Counted from the first letter of the stretch, positions 1 through 11,553 are shown. The stretch: DNA of 64,000 nucleotides from Erythrobasidium yunnanense (GCA_001600175.1 BCJC01000002.1:2267111-2331110), one strand, 5' to 3'. Numbers and translations are program-made. Notes: a model not told the origin generated them from the letters alone.

Positions 1-2317
1 AAGCATCAGCCAGAGTCTAGATATACTCCCTTCATCGAGACTATATTCGGAGGCAAGCTTGCCAGTGTGATTGTATGCGAGGAATGCAGAGGTGTCAACC
101 GCATCGAGGAGGACTTCCTCGATATATCGCTGCCCATCAAGGGCGATGATGGGAAAGTCAAACGAGTAAGATACTTCAATTACAGGGAGAATGTTGAATG
201 AAGTCTAACATGCTCATCAGCGCGACCGTCTGCGAAAATTCTTGACCAACTCGTCAGCAAACAAGTCAACGAGCAGCAAGGATCAGGCCGATACCACCAC
301 CAGACCTAGAATGGCGCCACGAGCGCCTACTGCTATCCTATCTGTATCTGAAACCGAAGGCAGCGATGTCGAGCCTCAGAACGGAGGCAGCGCACCTAGC
401 CGGCAGGACTCGCTCAGCTCGTCGGGCAACGGTCTCGGGCGCAGGTCTTCCGCTTCTGACAATGACGCAAAGGTGCAGCGACGGAAGAGCCTGGATCCTG
501 CCTTTCTCCGTGCGAATACGGTAAAAGGCTTTCTGTCGCCATCCCCCTCTGTCTCTAACAACCTCGCTGGCAATGGTGATGCTTCGACTTCGATCTCGCG
601 AAGCTCGAGCATAAGGCGAACAAGTGCGACTGGAGGCATGACTAGCGGTACTGAAAGCGATGCAACCAGGACCACCGCAGGCTCCCGGCATACGAAGAGC
701 AGCACAACATCGGCAAGAGATCTGCTAGCAAGGCCGTCCAGAGAACAGCAAGACTATATCCGCAAGCTATTTGCTGAAGTGCCTGGTCCTTCACCATTAG
801 CTGGTCTTCGCATTTCGCACCCGCCTGGCTCAGGCTCGCATGGGCACGCAGCATCGGAACCTGCCTACGCTTCACACGATAGCATGACTACTGGACTGTA
901 TAACTGTCTTATGCAGTTTACATCGGTGGAAGTGCTAGAAGGAGAAAATGCCTTCCAGTGTAGACGGTGTTGGAAGCTGCTCAATCCAGAAGCGGTCGCG
1001 CAGATAGGTCGGAAACGGGCAGCCAAGACTCACAATGATGCCACTCTTCAAAAGGTTGTTATAAAGCCTCGGCCAGGCCTGCTGGGTTCGCACGATACAG
1101 ATGAAACGCCCCGAGCGAGCTACAGGAAGAATGCGAGGAATGCAGGGGATGAGGATATGGTGTCAATCAACAGACGTCTTCTGGCAACTAAGCGAGCTCA
1201 GCTGGACGGCCAAGGCATAGAGGACGATATCGCGTCTGGACTGTCCGCGCGGCAAGGGCCTGAAATTGTCTTGACTGCCTCGAGCCCGCCGCCATCATAC
1301 GGGCAGCGAGGCAATCCATCACCCCTTGAGCAAGCTTTAGCTGCCGAAGCACCTACTGCTGAGATGCAGCATCTGAGCATGACAGCCTCTCGCGGAAGTG
1401 AGGGTCTCGCTTCCTCTGGAGCCTCTTTATCTGGCCGCCTGAGTGATGGCGCAGAAGCAGACGAAGAAGAGTTGGCTGGCGTCGAAACGTCAATAACGAA
1501 GAGCGATGACAACGATCGAGAGAGGCCACGCAAGACTAGCGCACAATCGATAGCTTTCACGCCAGATACTCGCCTATCTTCGAAACCTCCAACGGCCGGA
1601 CCTCCGACTTTATTGCTGCCGCCTCGAGCGCAAAGGTACATTGCAAGGCGTGCGCATAAGCGTTACCTCATCTCGTCACTGCCGAGTGTGATGGTGTTGC
1701 ACCTCAAACGCTTCCAGCAAACTTCGAAGTCCTCGCTCTTCGGATCCTTCAACAATCTGAAGAAACTCGACGACAAGGTCAGCTTTCCGCTCTTTCTGGA
1801 CATGAGCCCTTTCATGGCGCCTCCGCCTTTTGTTCCTCCTCACGAAAGACACGCTGCAACGGACGACCATGACGAGAGAGGTCGACATCGTCGAGTCTCA
1901 AGTGACGCATCAGAGGCTGTGGAGAAGAAGCACTGGTTCAGACGACCTAGCCCTTCTGCCGCTTTCCGGCGGAAATGCCAGTATCAGCTCTACGGTGTCA
2001 TCTGTCATGAAGGTAACATGAACAACGGGCATTATACGTGCATGGGCGAGTCACTTTAGCATCGAGCGTGTCTATATGCTGACTTGTTCCGTGCAGTCTA
2101 CACCAATCAGCATAAAGTCGACGGCGAGGTGGTCGTTCCGGATGGCGGACACGGCCTGCAAAAGTCCGATCACAAGGCCAAGCGGCGGTGGATCTACTGC
2201 TCTGACGATCTTGTGCGTGTAGTGGGCGTGGAGGAAGTCCTCAAGAGTCAGGCGTACTGTCTGCTATACGAGCGGGTGGACGAAGATGATCTGCCAGCCG
2301 AGGCGCCGAAGCTGTAG
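1..2317 (+). CDS. Ubiquitin carboxyl-terminal hydrolase, USP16/45-like (5' end outside window)
   Basis: Peptidase C19 deubiquitinase that removes ubiquitin from protein conjugates; the N-terminal part with the Cys box lies left of the window. Visible: a zinc-ribbon half (VCEECRG near base 82), a long Ser-rich disordered insert, the second half (FQCRRCW near base 955) following CLMQFTSVEVLEG, which recalls USP16/USP45, then LHLKRFQ (about base 1700) and the catalytic-His box GNMNNGHYT (about base 2030). The C-terminus after HKVDG is also typical of the UCH fold. A first intron lies at 166-220 (GT...AG). The intron after the His box fits in frame only as a GC-AG intron at about 2040-2096. The inserted low-complexity region (residues about 90-500 of the visible part) splits the catalytic core, as in other USP16/45 members. 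Family is clear; the exact subfamily is less sure. Confidence 0.85.
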
Positions 2318-3701
2318 CGCAGCGATGCAAACCAAACCAAAATCTCTGTAAACCCTCTGTAACCTATGAAAATCTCGGCACGGGCGGAAAGTCCATGCCT
2401 AGTAGGCCGGTATGTCGGCTAAGATCGCTAACAGGCGCTCAGAGTCATCACAAGTCATACTTCTACGAAGGAGGCCTGGATCACCGATTCCTACCTGCTA
2501 CGAAGTAGTCGCTGCTATCTGAGTGAACTGCTGCAGCGAATCTGATATGGCTGCCCGCTTTACTGGCCCCTGGCCCCATCTGCGACGAAAAGGGGCCGCC
2601 AGCTTGGCGCCTGTCGTGTCGCTCGCGCCTCAATTGGATCGACACTTAGTTGCTTCGTCTCTAACGTTTACAAGGCACTAATGGGAAATGTTACAATGCA
2701 ACACGCCTACACGCGCCGCTGTCATACAAGCCTCAAGCCACTACGTCTGCTTAACTCCCGATTCATCTACTATAGAGCCTATCGCAAGGACCCCGATCTA
2801 TAAAGAACATACAGTAAAGTGATTGCTGACAAACAAAAGCTACAACAGGCTAAAGGAAAAGGAAATTCCGCACAAGCTGAGCTGTCTACGAGACAAAGAG
2901 CTTCGACTTCGCCCTTAACGATAACAAGTTGATCCGAATCCTCGCCTGATATAAGCGGAATTTGTCTCTCGTCAAAATTTAAGTACAGTCGGAGCGCCAA
3001 TACTAACGCTGGAGACGGACCACGGATACCTACCAATGCACTTGACTCTCTATCCACATCTTACTACGGGTGCAGGCATACGGCACGAGCACAGATGGAC
3101 CGTAGAATTTCTGTCATTTCTGCAGACCGCGCAGACTGTTTGAACGCCGCCTAGACAGAGTTGGCTGTTCAGATAGACCAGTAGAGAGCTCAATGCTCCT
3201 CATGACTCTGTTCAAGGCCATCATAGCGTGATACAGAGCCTGTGCTAATCGATTTCGCAGGATCTCCGATGTGAGCCTACCCGCCCTCTCCTGACTCAAG
3301 CGCCAGCAAGCTCTGCACATATGCTGCGCATTAATGATGTCCTGTGCGGATTTTAATAGTGTTACGTGACAGGTGGGAGATTCTCACGATAGGTCTGCAT
3401 GCGCCCACGCCGTTTGATCGACATCGAATTGACTTAAGCAACGAGACAGGCGGTTGCGGAGAGTGCTCATTATGTTGCATCGTGTGTGGATGTAGTACGG
3501 CTGTTACTACGAGCTCTACGTATATGTAGGATTGGGATTCTTTTGCGGCTTCCAGGACTGCGATGGGAATGCAGGCGCAACAGTGAGCGTGCCACACAGT
3601 GTATATACGCTGCTCTACATCATCATTGCCCGACTTCCCCTATTTCCAACTTTGTCGCTTGTCTCTGCTCATCCCGCAAACCGACCCCAAACCAGCCCAA
3701 A
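2318..3701. other. Intergenic stretch without a recognisable gene
   Basis: About 1.4 kb between the deubiquitinase and COX6A. Open frames on the minus strand (2779-3057 and 3114-3320) have no recognisable domain, and no splice sites join them in phase. The last 100 bases are pyrimidine-rich and probably form the COX6A promoter and leader. I see no RNA gene or repeat. Confidence 0.5.
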
Positions 3702-4640
3702 ATGCAGCGACTTACTTCAGCCTTCCGCACGGCACCTCGAGCTGTCAGACAGTACAGCGTAGCTACTGCAAAGTGTGCGTAGCAACACATCGTCCTGGTT
3801 TCTTCGACTGAAATCGACGACCCTCCCAGCCGGCGCCCAAGGCAACGAGTTCATGGCCGCAAGAGAGGCCCAGAAGGATCATGCTGGCGGTAGTGCCGAC
3901 CTCTGGCGAAAGCTCAGCTACTTCGTCGCGCTTCCATGCGTTGTTGTCGGGTAAATTGCTGTCTTTTGGACGTTTCTGGCGGTCCTGCATGACTGCTTGA
4001 AGCTAGAAGCCAAAAAGCTTCGCAAGTCGGCGAGAATAGCAGGAAGCTGATCATACTACTCTACTCTTGTTCGTCTTCGTAACAGCTACCTAAATGTCCG
4101 CAACATGGAAGCCGAACATGCTGCCCACAAAGCTCATGCAGAAGAGGCAGGCGAGGAGCACGGAGAGCGTATTGTGGGCATCACATATACGAGGGAGCAT
4201 TCCACAGATTATTGACGATTTCATCTTCTTCTACTATACTCCCTCCGATTTACTATGACCTCGCATGGCAACCTCGCAATATACGAATGCCAAAACGGCT
4301 TCCAACTAAACATCATGGCTGTACTTCACAGGTGTATCCTTACATGAACAGTAAGCGATTCTGCATCTTCATGCAGCTTGCAATGCTAACTTTGTGCGAC
4401 TTTGCAGAGCGAGACAAAGTCAGTATGATCAGGGCGGAAAGTTCGCAGATAGCTGATACCTTCTCCTTCGACCTACAGGAGTTCCCTTGGGGCATGCAGA
4501 CATTGGTGAGCGATGAGTGCCCGCACATGTAAAGCTGTTTGGCTGATTGTCAGCGCCTACTCCCACTCGATTTGGCAATGTGTCTCCCTGAACAGTTCTA
4601 TAACCCTCACGCCAACATTGCACCTGAAGAGGCCGAGTAA
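3702..4640 (+). CDS. COX13: Cytochrome c oxidase subunit VIa (Cox13/COX6A), mitochondrial
   Basis: Nuclear-encoded accessory subunit of respiratory complex IV in the mitochondrial inner membrane. Exon 1 encodes a basic, Ser/Arg-rich mitochondrial presequence (MQRLTSAFRTAPRAVRQYS). The next exons encode WRKLSYFVALPCVVVG, the start of the single membrane span, then YLNVRNMEAEH. Small exons then give VYPYMNKRDK, EFPWGMQTL and FYNPHANI, matching the family's conserved YPYMxxRxKxFPWG...LFxNP ending. Six short exons join in phase; one intron, about 4172-4331, is longer than its neighbours. The stop is TAA at 4638-4640. Subunit VIa binds adenine nucleotides in animals; regulation here is not visible. 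A second complex IV subunit gene lies 1.5 kb downstream on the other strand. Confidence 0.92.
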
Positions 4641-5183
4641 GTGCGAAGATCAGGAGAAGCCGAGAAGCGCTGTCAATCACCTTCCGACACATGCTATCAA
4701 CACTAGATTGTCGTCGTTTCTACATCTTTTAGCAGCCCCTTCATATATACGCTCAATATATGCTACGTACAAACTCTCCTAGACGTCATGACCTAAACCA
4801 ACTCAAACGACAGCTGACCTCCAAACCGCTAGGCAGATAGGACAACATCGGTCCAGCAGTCTACCCAAATAACGCTGACAGTTTGCACGCGCATACAGAA
4901 TCGAAAATGAAAGCCATGTCTCTCTCCCTTCCTTAACAGAGTAAAAGGCATCGCAGCCCATTGGATGCGAACAAAGGCAAGCGCTGGCCAGTTGTCCAAG
5001 ATAATTCAAGGTCTTTCAGCGTGGTGCACCCGCCTTGGCTTCGATCATCAGCATACAAGGCCGGAACACAATAATTGGCCTAAGTTAGCAAACAAAACAA
5101 ACCCTAAAGACAGCTCCTCAACTCGATCTGCAAGCAAGCGTTGTTGGCGAGCTGCTCGTCAACTGCATAACAAGATCAGAGAC

Positions 5184-5690
5184 ATGTGGCCATTTGTCAA
5201 CACTTTCGATGAGGATATCGATGCCGTACGCTGGGACGTACGGGTCACGGCTCACTTGGACGATAACGGCAGAGCTACTGAACCTTTGTTCGAGTTCAAA
5301 GGCGGCAGGATATATGGACGACGTATCCGAGACTGGACGAGTGACGAAAGCATCGAGTGCTCCGTTGCTCCGGAGATAAAAGCCTTCTATCGGAAGGCAG
5401 CTCAAAAAGCATTGGATAGCGATCCGCTGGCGGGCTCGTTCTTTGCAGAACCGATAAGAGGAGCTTCAGCAGGCACGCCGTTCAGTCCACGGCTAGGCTC
5501 GTCGATAGCAAGCCTACTGACTCCCCCCACAACCCCTCTACCTAAAACATGTCAATTCAACCTGACGTGTCAGCTGAAAGAGGTGGGGCATCAAGCTCGC
5601 CCTGTGGCGAGTACACGCCGCTTTTCGAACTTCATGAAAGCGCCCGAGCGGAGTAGCTCCTGGAAGTCGAGCCGGAGAAGCTCTGTTTGA
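5184..5690 (+). CDS. Hypothetical protein
   Basis: Not recognised. The open frame runs from an ATG at 4965, but the part before 5184 looks like leader sequence, so I prefer the ATG at 5184 (MWPFVNTFDEDIDAV), giving 168 residues. Residues about 1-90 look folded: an acidic start, WDVRVTAHLDD, FEFKGGRIYGRR and a helix EIKAFYRKAAQKAL. The rest is Ser/Pro-rich (PPTTPLP) and ends in a Ser/Arg-rich tail. There are no membrane segments or known motifs. It sits between two genes for cytochrome oxidase subunits, but nothing in its sequence points to mitochondria. Start and exon structure are uncertain. Confidence 0.5.
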   Translation: MWPFVNTFDEDIDAVRWDVRVTAHLDDNGRATEPLFEFKGGRIYGRRIRDWTSDESIECSVAPEIKAFYRKAAQKALDSDPLAGSFFAEPIRGASAGTPFSPRLGSSIASLLTPPTTPLPKTCQFNLTCQLKEVGHQARPVASTRRFSNFMKAPERSSSWKSSRRSSV

Positions 5691-6100
5691 GGAACAGGCT
5701 TCGTCAAGGGTCGTTGAAAACATTCACTGAATTCTTAGATCATCCAGCATGGTCTAGGGGGGTGCTATGATGTGTTAACATTAAAGCAGCAAAAGCCATC
5801 TTCCAGTCTGTATAGTTGGCGAAAGTGGAATCATTCTCCGGCTCGCAGACGGTTTGTCTAGCTTGCATGCATAAGCGAAAGTCCTTGCCATAGTACGTCG
5901 AAAAGGCCTCGAGATAAGGTTTGCTGTAGTAATATGTTGAAAGAGCCAAGGCCACCCAAAGGTGTCTGTACAAAGTTGACCCGATGGCATTCCTGTACTC
6001 GACAGTGTCTCTCCATTACTCTCAATCGCCGCCCTTGGGGATCTTGCCAACTCCTCGAGCCCTACAGTCATAAATGTCAGCCTCCGGGGCGGATCCGCCC

Positions 6101-6614
6101 TCAATTGCCTACATGTTAGTAAGTCCTGTAAATTCTTGGTCTCAGCTTGTCAATGAGTAGACGTGGAAGGTATTGCCTACCGTAGAAAGCCCCTCCGAGG
6201 CCAACAGCGAAAAGGGTCAAGTAGGCGCCTGAGATCGATTCGAAAGAGTCAGAAATTCATCTGGGCAACAGATCTAACGCTCCATACGCATATACAGCTT
6301 CGCTCTAGGCTGCTTTTGGTGAATAAAGAGCGATGATGCCTAGTTACTGGCTGGTCAGCTGGCTTTCCTGGCGGACTTCTTTAGGCGGGCCTCACCTGAT
6401 ACTGGCGCTGTCTCTGGGGAACGAGGCTACCAAGAATGTACATGTCAGTGTTAGTAGGTTGCAGCCAGCCAGATCTGTTCCAGTGCGTACTTTGGTCCTG
6501 CAAAGCGAGGCCAAACGGAGAGGATAGTCAGAATCCGGCCCAGCTCAGCGCATAGAGAACCGGCGAAAGAGCGCCAGTCTGCCAGCGATGCTCACTGTTT
6601 ACGAGAGCGTCCAT
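6101..6614 (-). CDS. Cytochrome c oxidase subunit VIIa-like small protein (yeast Cox7 type)
   Basis: A tiny protein of about 60 residues in several small exons, assembled by splice phase: MDALVN / RPN / LVPQRQRQYQ / the PRAKLYMRMER exon / AYLTLFAVGLGGAFYG / N-stop. The pattern QRQRQYQ, then PRxKLY, then one hydrophobic span followed by a short end is that of subunit VIIa (yeast Cox7), which sits at the edge of complex IV. Introns have good GT...AG ends and CTAAC branch sites. The start ATG is at 6614 and the stop TGA at 6103-6101. Because the protein is short and the join is by eye, the assignment is probable rather than certain. With COX6A at 3702 it makes two complex IV subunit genes within 3 kb. 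Confidence 0.62.
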
Positions 6615-6963
6615 TGTGACTTCGCGTCGGATTGTAGGTAGGATCGGGAGGAATTGGGCAAGAGCAGACCTACGGCAGCTCTCCTCAGCATCAAATGCTG
6701 CCAGAGTGAATGAAGCCTCAAGGAGCACATAGTATTACAGAAGATCAACGACAACGAAAGGCATGATGGCCATCTTCTGCGACTGAACCTTGGCGAACCG
6801 TCCAGAATTGCGAAGTCCGACCCCTATCGCTTACCACAAGTTTCCCGCTCTTTCCTACCTTTCTACACTTCCTCCAGCCTTATCTAGGCTCTTGTATTCT
6901 TCCAACGAACCTTCCCTTCTTCGCTGACACTGGCAATTAAGCGAGAAGATTACATCGCGAAAG

Positions 6964-8467
6964 ATGTCATGCTACCGACCGCAATACTCAAATGAGGACG
7001 CTGCGAGGTTCGCAGCCAGAGATAATGTCCGGGAAGATCTACCGCGAGGGCCTAGGAGAGAAACTTATCGGCATGACCGCGATCCGCAAGAAGGGCCTGG
7101 TCGGCATAGTAGGCAAACGTCCTACAGCTCAATAAGTGACATACAAGACAAGTTCGTCAACCAGCGACGGACGCTGCAAGACAACGGAGGGACAGTCGAA
7201 AGAAGGCAGCAAGCGGATAGGAATGCTACTGAGGGTCGCCGGAACACTTGGGGAAGAGGGAGGTCAAGTCCATCATATGAAGCATCGTACGGTATGTCAG
7301 GTGAACTTTCGGACACTTGTGCAGACCCTGACTGACCGCGCTCAGCAGACCCGTCAGCCAGAACCCGCTTCGTCAACGATAGAAGGGCTCGCATACTCTG
7401 CAGAGACTTCCCTAACTGCAGCTACGGTGATCGCTGTCGCTTACTTCCATCCAGAAGAGATAGAGAACGAATCGCCTGCAAAAGCGTATCGCCCTGATAC
7501 GACATACGGTGGCAATGCCGATGATGCAGACAGAAAGATTCCAGCATCTCCTGATTCAAGAAGGAGGACAAGCGTGGTTTCTTCCCATACCCGCCAAGCG
7601 TCTTCAGCTAGCTCTTCCACTGCTGCCAGCGGTCCGGCATCTGCAGCGACAAGCTCGCCACAGAAGGATGCGCGGGATATAGCTAGGATAGCCGCTGAAC
7701 AGAAACTGGCGAAGGCACAATCGTGGGGATCTTCCGGCCCTCCGCTTGCCCAGGCTGGATGCGCAGCTAGCGCATGGGATGCTACAATTCCTTCGCATAC
7801 GAATCCACCAAATTCTGCACAAAATGCGTGGGGAGACTACAGCCCTGTGAATACAGCAACTGGCAATACAGTTGGGGCGGCTGCTTGGGGGAGCCCTAGT
7901 CCGCCTCCTAATAGCAGTGGGCCAATGGCACAGGCAGGCAACAATATGCCTACTGCAAGTGCACCATATATGCTCTCGATCAAGGGTGCTGCCATACCGC
8001 CTCAGGACCCTCGCTTTGCGACACCTGTCTCGACCACCAGCGAGGTATCTTCAAGGGGAACGCTGTCGTACACTGATGCACCTCAGATACCTCGCGCTCG
8101 TACTTTTAGTGGCTCGATAGGTCGGGTGCCGAATCTAGCTGCAGAACAGTCAGTACCACGTTCTATGGCAATAGGGCGTGAGCAAGCTGGTGCAGGCAGC
8201 ACGAAGGCGGAGTCTCTTTCACCGCAAATGAATATGCATAAAACCTTCGCGGGCACTAGCTTGAAGCAAGAGGCTCCGTCTACGGCATCTGAGGAGGAAG
8301 TCGACGAACTAGCGGAAGACGACAATACAACGACAACAGCGTCGAAGACACCAATATCGCCAGATATCATGTCAATATTGGCAAGAGCAAGAAGCAAACC
8401 AGCTCGATACCTGTCCTCGATCGAGCTGATTGCACGATTTGACCGAGAGTTCCCTGACTGGCTGTGA
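6964..8467 (+). CDS. CCCH zinc-finger/WG-repeat protein 1 with FPDWL tail (frame broken inside the finger)
   Basis: First of four tandem genes sharing a C-terminal tail. Exon 1 (6964-7291) is Arg/Asp-rich, ends in NTWGRGRSS and is followed by a phase-1 intron (7292-7345). Exon 2 begins with basic residues and a zinc finger, C-RDFPN-C-SYGDR-C-R. There one extra T (7441) shifts the frame; YFHPEE then follows in the new frame, which stays open to 8467. The paralogue at 9169 reads through the same site as C-x5-C-x5-C-x3-HPE, so the ancestral finger was intact. After the finger come Ser-rich disordered sequence, WG motifs (QSWGS, NAWGD, AAWGS), SIKGAA (about 7978), an acidic patch and the tail ELIARFDREFPDWL. 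The extra base may be a sequencing error, a recent lesion or +1 frameshifting; no known slippery site is visible. RNA-related function is inferred. Confidence 0.75.
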
Positions 8468-9168
8468 GTAGCTTCGTCCCTGTTGGCTATCGATCGTAAG
8501 GCTGATAAATGCGCTTGGCATGCTCTATAGGCCGGCGAGATAGTACGATCGAGCTCGCTTTTCTGTAGCATATGCATATGTAGTGGATTTGCGAAGTGTC
8601 TGTAACGGTTGTAGCAGTCTTTAGTTGCGTCTATGGGCTAGTTTGTTGTGCGTTGTCCTGTCTCCGTGCACCAAGGAAGGTGCATCGTGATGTCGCGTGC
8701 TGTTCTGCCTTGCCCTAACTGGTCGCAAAGTCTTTATTTGCAACCGGACGTAGCTCTCTCTGTGTTATCACAGAGTAACGCAAGCTTTCTCTCTTGCTGC
8801 TGGAAAGCCTCAATCGATGGATTTCAAGGCCAACATGGCCAGGTCTGGCAATTAGACATTCTACCTCGCAAAGCCCCGAATCTCGCGAAGTCACTATCTT
8901 TACATTCCTTTTAAGCACTGTGTGCACCTTCCTCTCTGCTCTGTCCAAGCTGCAGCTAGAAGCGTCGAACAAATCTTCGTTCGCATGAGACAGCTGCAAG
9001 CGGTCGTGCACGCCTCTACGCGCTCGTCTTTCAGCAAGCCCTTAATAACTTCATCTTGGAGCTTGAGCTGCGTAAGCTTGTAACTATTCTCCCACAGAGA
9101 ACGCGCTTGGGTCAGACAACCCCTATACTGCGAGGCACCGTTCAGCTGCGAAGTACACTGTACACACC
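8468..9168. other. Intergenic, no gene seen
   Basis: Between WG-repeat genes 1 and 2. Short open frames on both strands have no domain. The last part probably holds the promoter and leader of the gene at 9169. Confidence 0.5.
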
Positions 9169-11553
9169 ATGAGCGTGAGTAGTCGTAAGAGCGACAGCTG
9201 TCGCATCGCCTGGGGAGACTTATTTGAAGCTTGGGGTGACGACTGTCATGGAAGCCCGTCCTCCACTCTTGAAGACACCAGCTCTATGTCAACGTCTGAA
9301 GCAAAGCGGCGTGAGCAAGTGCTTCCTCTAGCGCAACGCATGGGAGAGGCATACTCTACACGTGAGTTCTGGCAAGGTAATTCAACGCTCACCCATACCA
9401 AGGTGATTTGGAAAGGCTGACCGTGTAAAGCAGGTCCTTACACTCTTCCTCGTAACACTAAACTACGGAACAACGATAAAAAGCGTGCCCTGTGTCTATC
9501 CTTTCCCGCCTGTCAATTCGGCACAGGGTGCCATTTCTACCATCCCGAGGACGAAGAGCCGAAAATACAAGAAACTCCTTCGGCGAAGCGATCGCGATGG
9601 GAGGCCAGCTCCCCAACCTCGCCTGGCAGGCACTCAGCGAGGTCATCAATGGCGTCTACCTCACATCAAACGATGGGTCACAGCAGATGGTATACTTTTA
9701 GCGATAAACGAGCTAGAATGCCAGCTAGGCTATGTGACGACTCATGGGCACCCACAGTACCACGCCCAAAGGTTTCAGCCTTCACCAATTCGAAATCACG
9801 CAGAAGCGAATCCGGAGATTCCAGACAGTTCAGTGAATCTATGCCTGCTGTGTTCAATGTATGGGGTGATTCCAGTCCGGCATGGACTCAGAGTCAGCCC
9901 AGCTCAGACGGATGGGGCACTCCTGATCCGCATATAACAGCTCCATCACTGGCAGACGCTTGGGGCAGTCCGGATCCTCCGGTCGCATCTGCAATACCGT
10001 CAGCTCAGAATGACTGGGGGAGTCCTGCACATTATGCTTCATCCGCTTCTACCGCAAATCATGCTTGGGGCAACCCAGAATCACCCTCACAAGCTGACAT
10101 CACGCGCGCAAGAGATCTCTGGGGAAGCGGAAACCACAGACATACCTCTTTGAGAGTATCGAGGGCGTCTTGGGGTGGTGATAGTGCTGGCCGAGCTTCA
10201 ACAACGCCATCATGCGGCGCATGGGCCAATCCTGATCCAGCGTACGAGTCATCATCATTGGGACCGAAAGTCAGCTCGGCTTCCAGGCCGCTTCCAGCAC
10301 CGGCTAGGGGAGGGCTTGAGCCTGCTGTTCCTCCTTCGCTAGAGTCAGCGGCTGCATGGGACTGCATGAATGGCAGCCATGCCACTTCAAAAACTCCAGA
10401 GGCAGCATCGGGAGCCTGGGGAGGATCAAATCCTGCTTACACGGTTGTCTCAACAGCATCACTACCCGCACGGGGCGAGGGTAGACAAGCATATAGACCG
10501 CCAGTATCGAGCGCGAAAGCGGACGCCTTTTTAGCTGCCGTACCTTCTCCAACTCCGGAAACTGCCTGGCAATGGGAAGGCCTCAGTCCGCCTTATCATA
10601 CACAATCTCTTCCAACGACTGCCTCAGGCAAAGCAAATGCTGTATGTGCAGACCAAGTTTCCGGAGAGAATACCGCTCTGCAAACGTCGTCACCATCGTC
10701 TACACTTATCACCAAGAGAGCAAGCCACAAGCGGGCTTCCTCTACCGGAGCATCGGGATCGCGTTCTCATAGATCCGCCAGGAAGTTTGCTAGAAAACCC
10801 GAAACGTCAATCGATTCAGAACAGCCTAAGTCGATTCCGGACAGATCACCCATCGATGCTGCTTTCTTAAATGACATAAGCGCATGGACACGATCATTTG
10901 CTAGCAAGCAGATACCTGCGACAAAGGAGGGGCCTAGCTGTATTGACAAGCCGCTCATCACGGAGGCTGATTGGGGCTCAGTCACCAGAGATTGGGCGAA
11001 AGACACTCCCCTTCTGAGGATTCGCGACCCGGCTGTGTCTACAAGTCCGCATCCTATTTCATTCTCCGTCAGCGCGCAAGCTAGCCAGCTCGATACATTC
11101 CCATCGGGTGGTCTGAGCATCAAGGGCGCCGCTTTGCGCAAGAAATCTACTTCTGCAGTGACGATGACTCAGCATATAGCGTCAGTCGCAACGGGTGATC
11201 AACCCCAAATTCGCGGCGCCTCGACCAAGCTCTCTACTCTGCCACATCGTCTTCCTGCTGCGAATGCGCTCATGTCGCGATCGAATATCCGTGACGCTGT
11301 CACAACCACCGAGACAGCGCGTGAGCCTTTGTCAGGCACAATGTCGGAAATTCAGATTAAAGATACTTTAGGGAGCTCTGCGGTCCATCAGCACAGCGTG
11401 CAGACGACGAAGCCAGATGTACCGACCGTCAGCTCCACAAAGACACACCTGTCGCTATCAGTAACAACTATTCAAACAAATACCAAGTACCGCTATATGA
11501 CCGCTGAAGAACTAGTAGAGCGTTTTGATAGACAGTTTCCAGATTGGCTGTGA
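9169..11553 (+). CDS. CCCH zinc-finger/WG-repeat protein 2 with FPDWL tail; candidate Argonaute-hook protein
   Basis: A 770-residue paralogue of the gene at 6964. Exon 1 (9169-9361) already carries IAWGDLFEAWGDD. A phase-1 intron (9362-9433) lies at the same place as in gene 1, just before the finger. Exon 2 starts with basic residues and one CCCH finger, C-LSFPA-C-QFGTG-C-HFY-H; this C-x5-C-x5-C-x3-H spacing recalls Nab2/ZC3H14-type poly(A)-binding fingers. A long disordered region follows with at least nine WG motifs (VWGDS, GWGTPDP, AWGSPDP, DWGSP, AWGNP, LWGSG, SWGGD, AWGGS, DWGSV) and single Trp among Pro, Ser, Gly and Asp. Near the end are SIKGAA (about 11120) and the terminal ELVERFDRQFPDWL. 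WG/GW repeats in disordered proteins are the classic ligand of Argonaute PIWI pockets. That use here is inference; there is no enzyme domain. Confidence 0.82.

Noticed and set aside
2779-3320. Two minus-strand open frames with protein-like composition upstream of COX6A
   Set aside because: No splice sites join them in phase, no motif is recognisable and neither has a neighbouring exon.
7410-7455. A 28-base mini-intron (GTGATC...CCAG) that would restore the frame of tandem gene 1
   Set aside because: Far shorter than the other introns here, and it would delete half of the zinc finger that the paralogue keeps.
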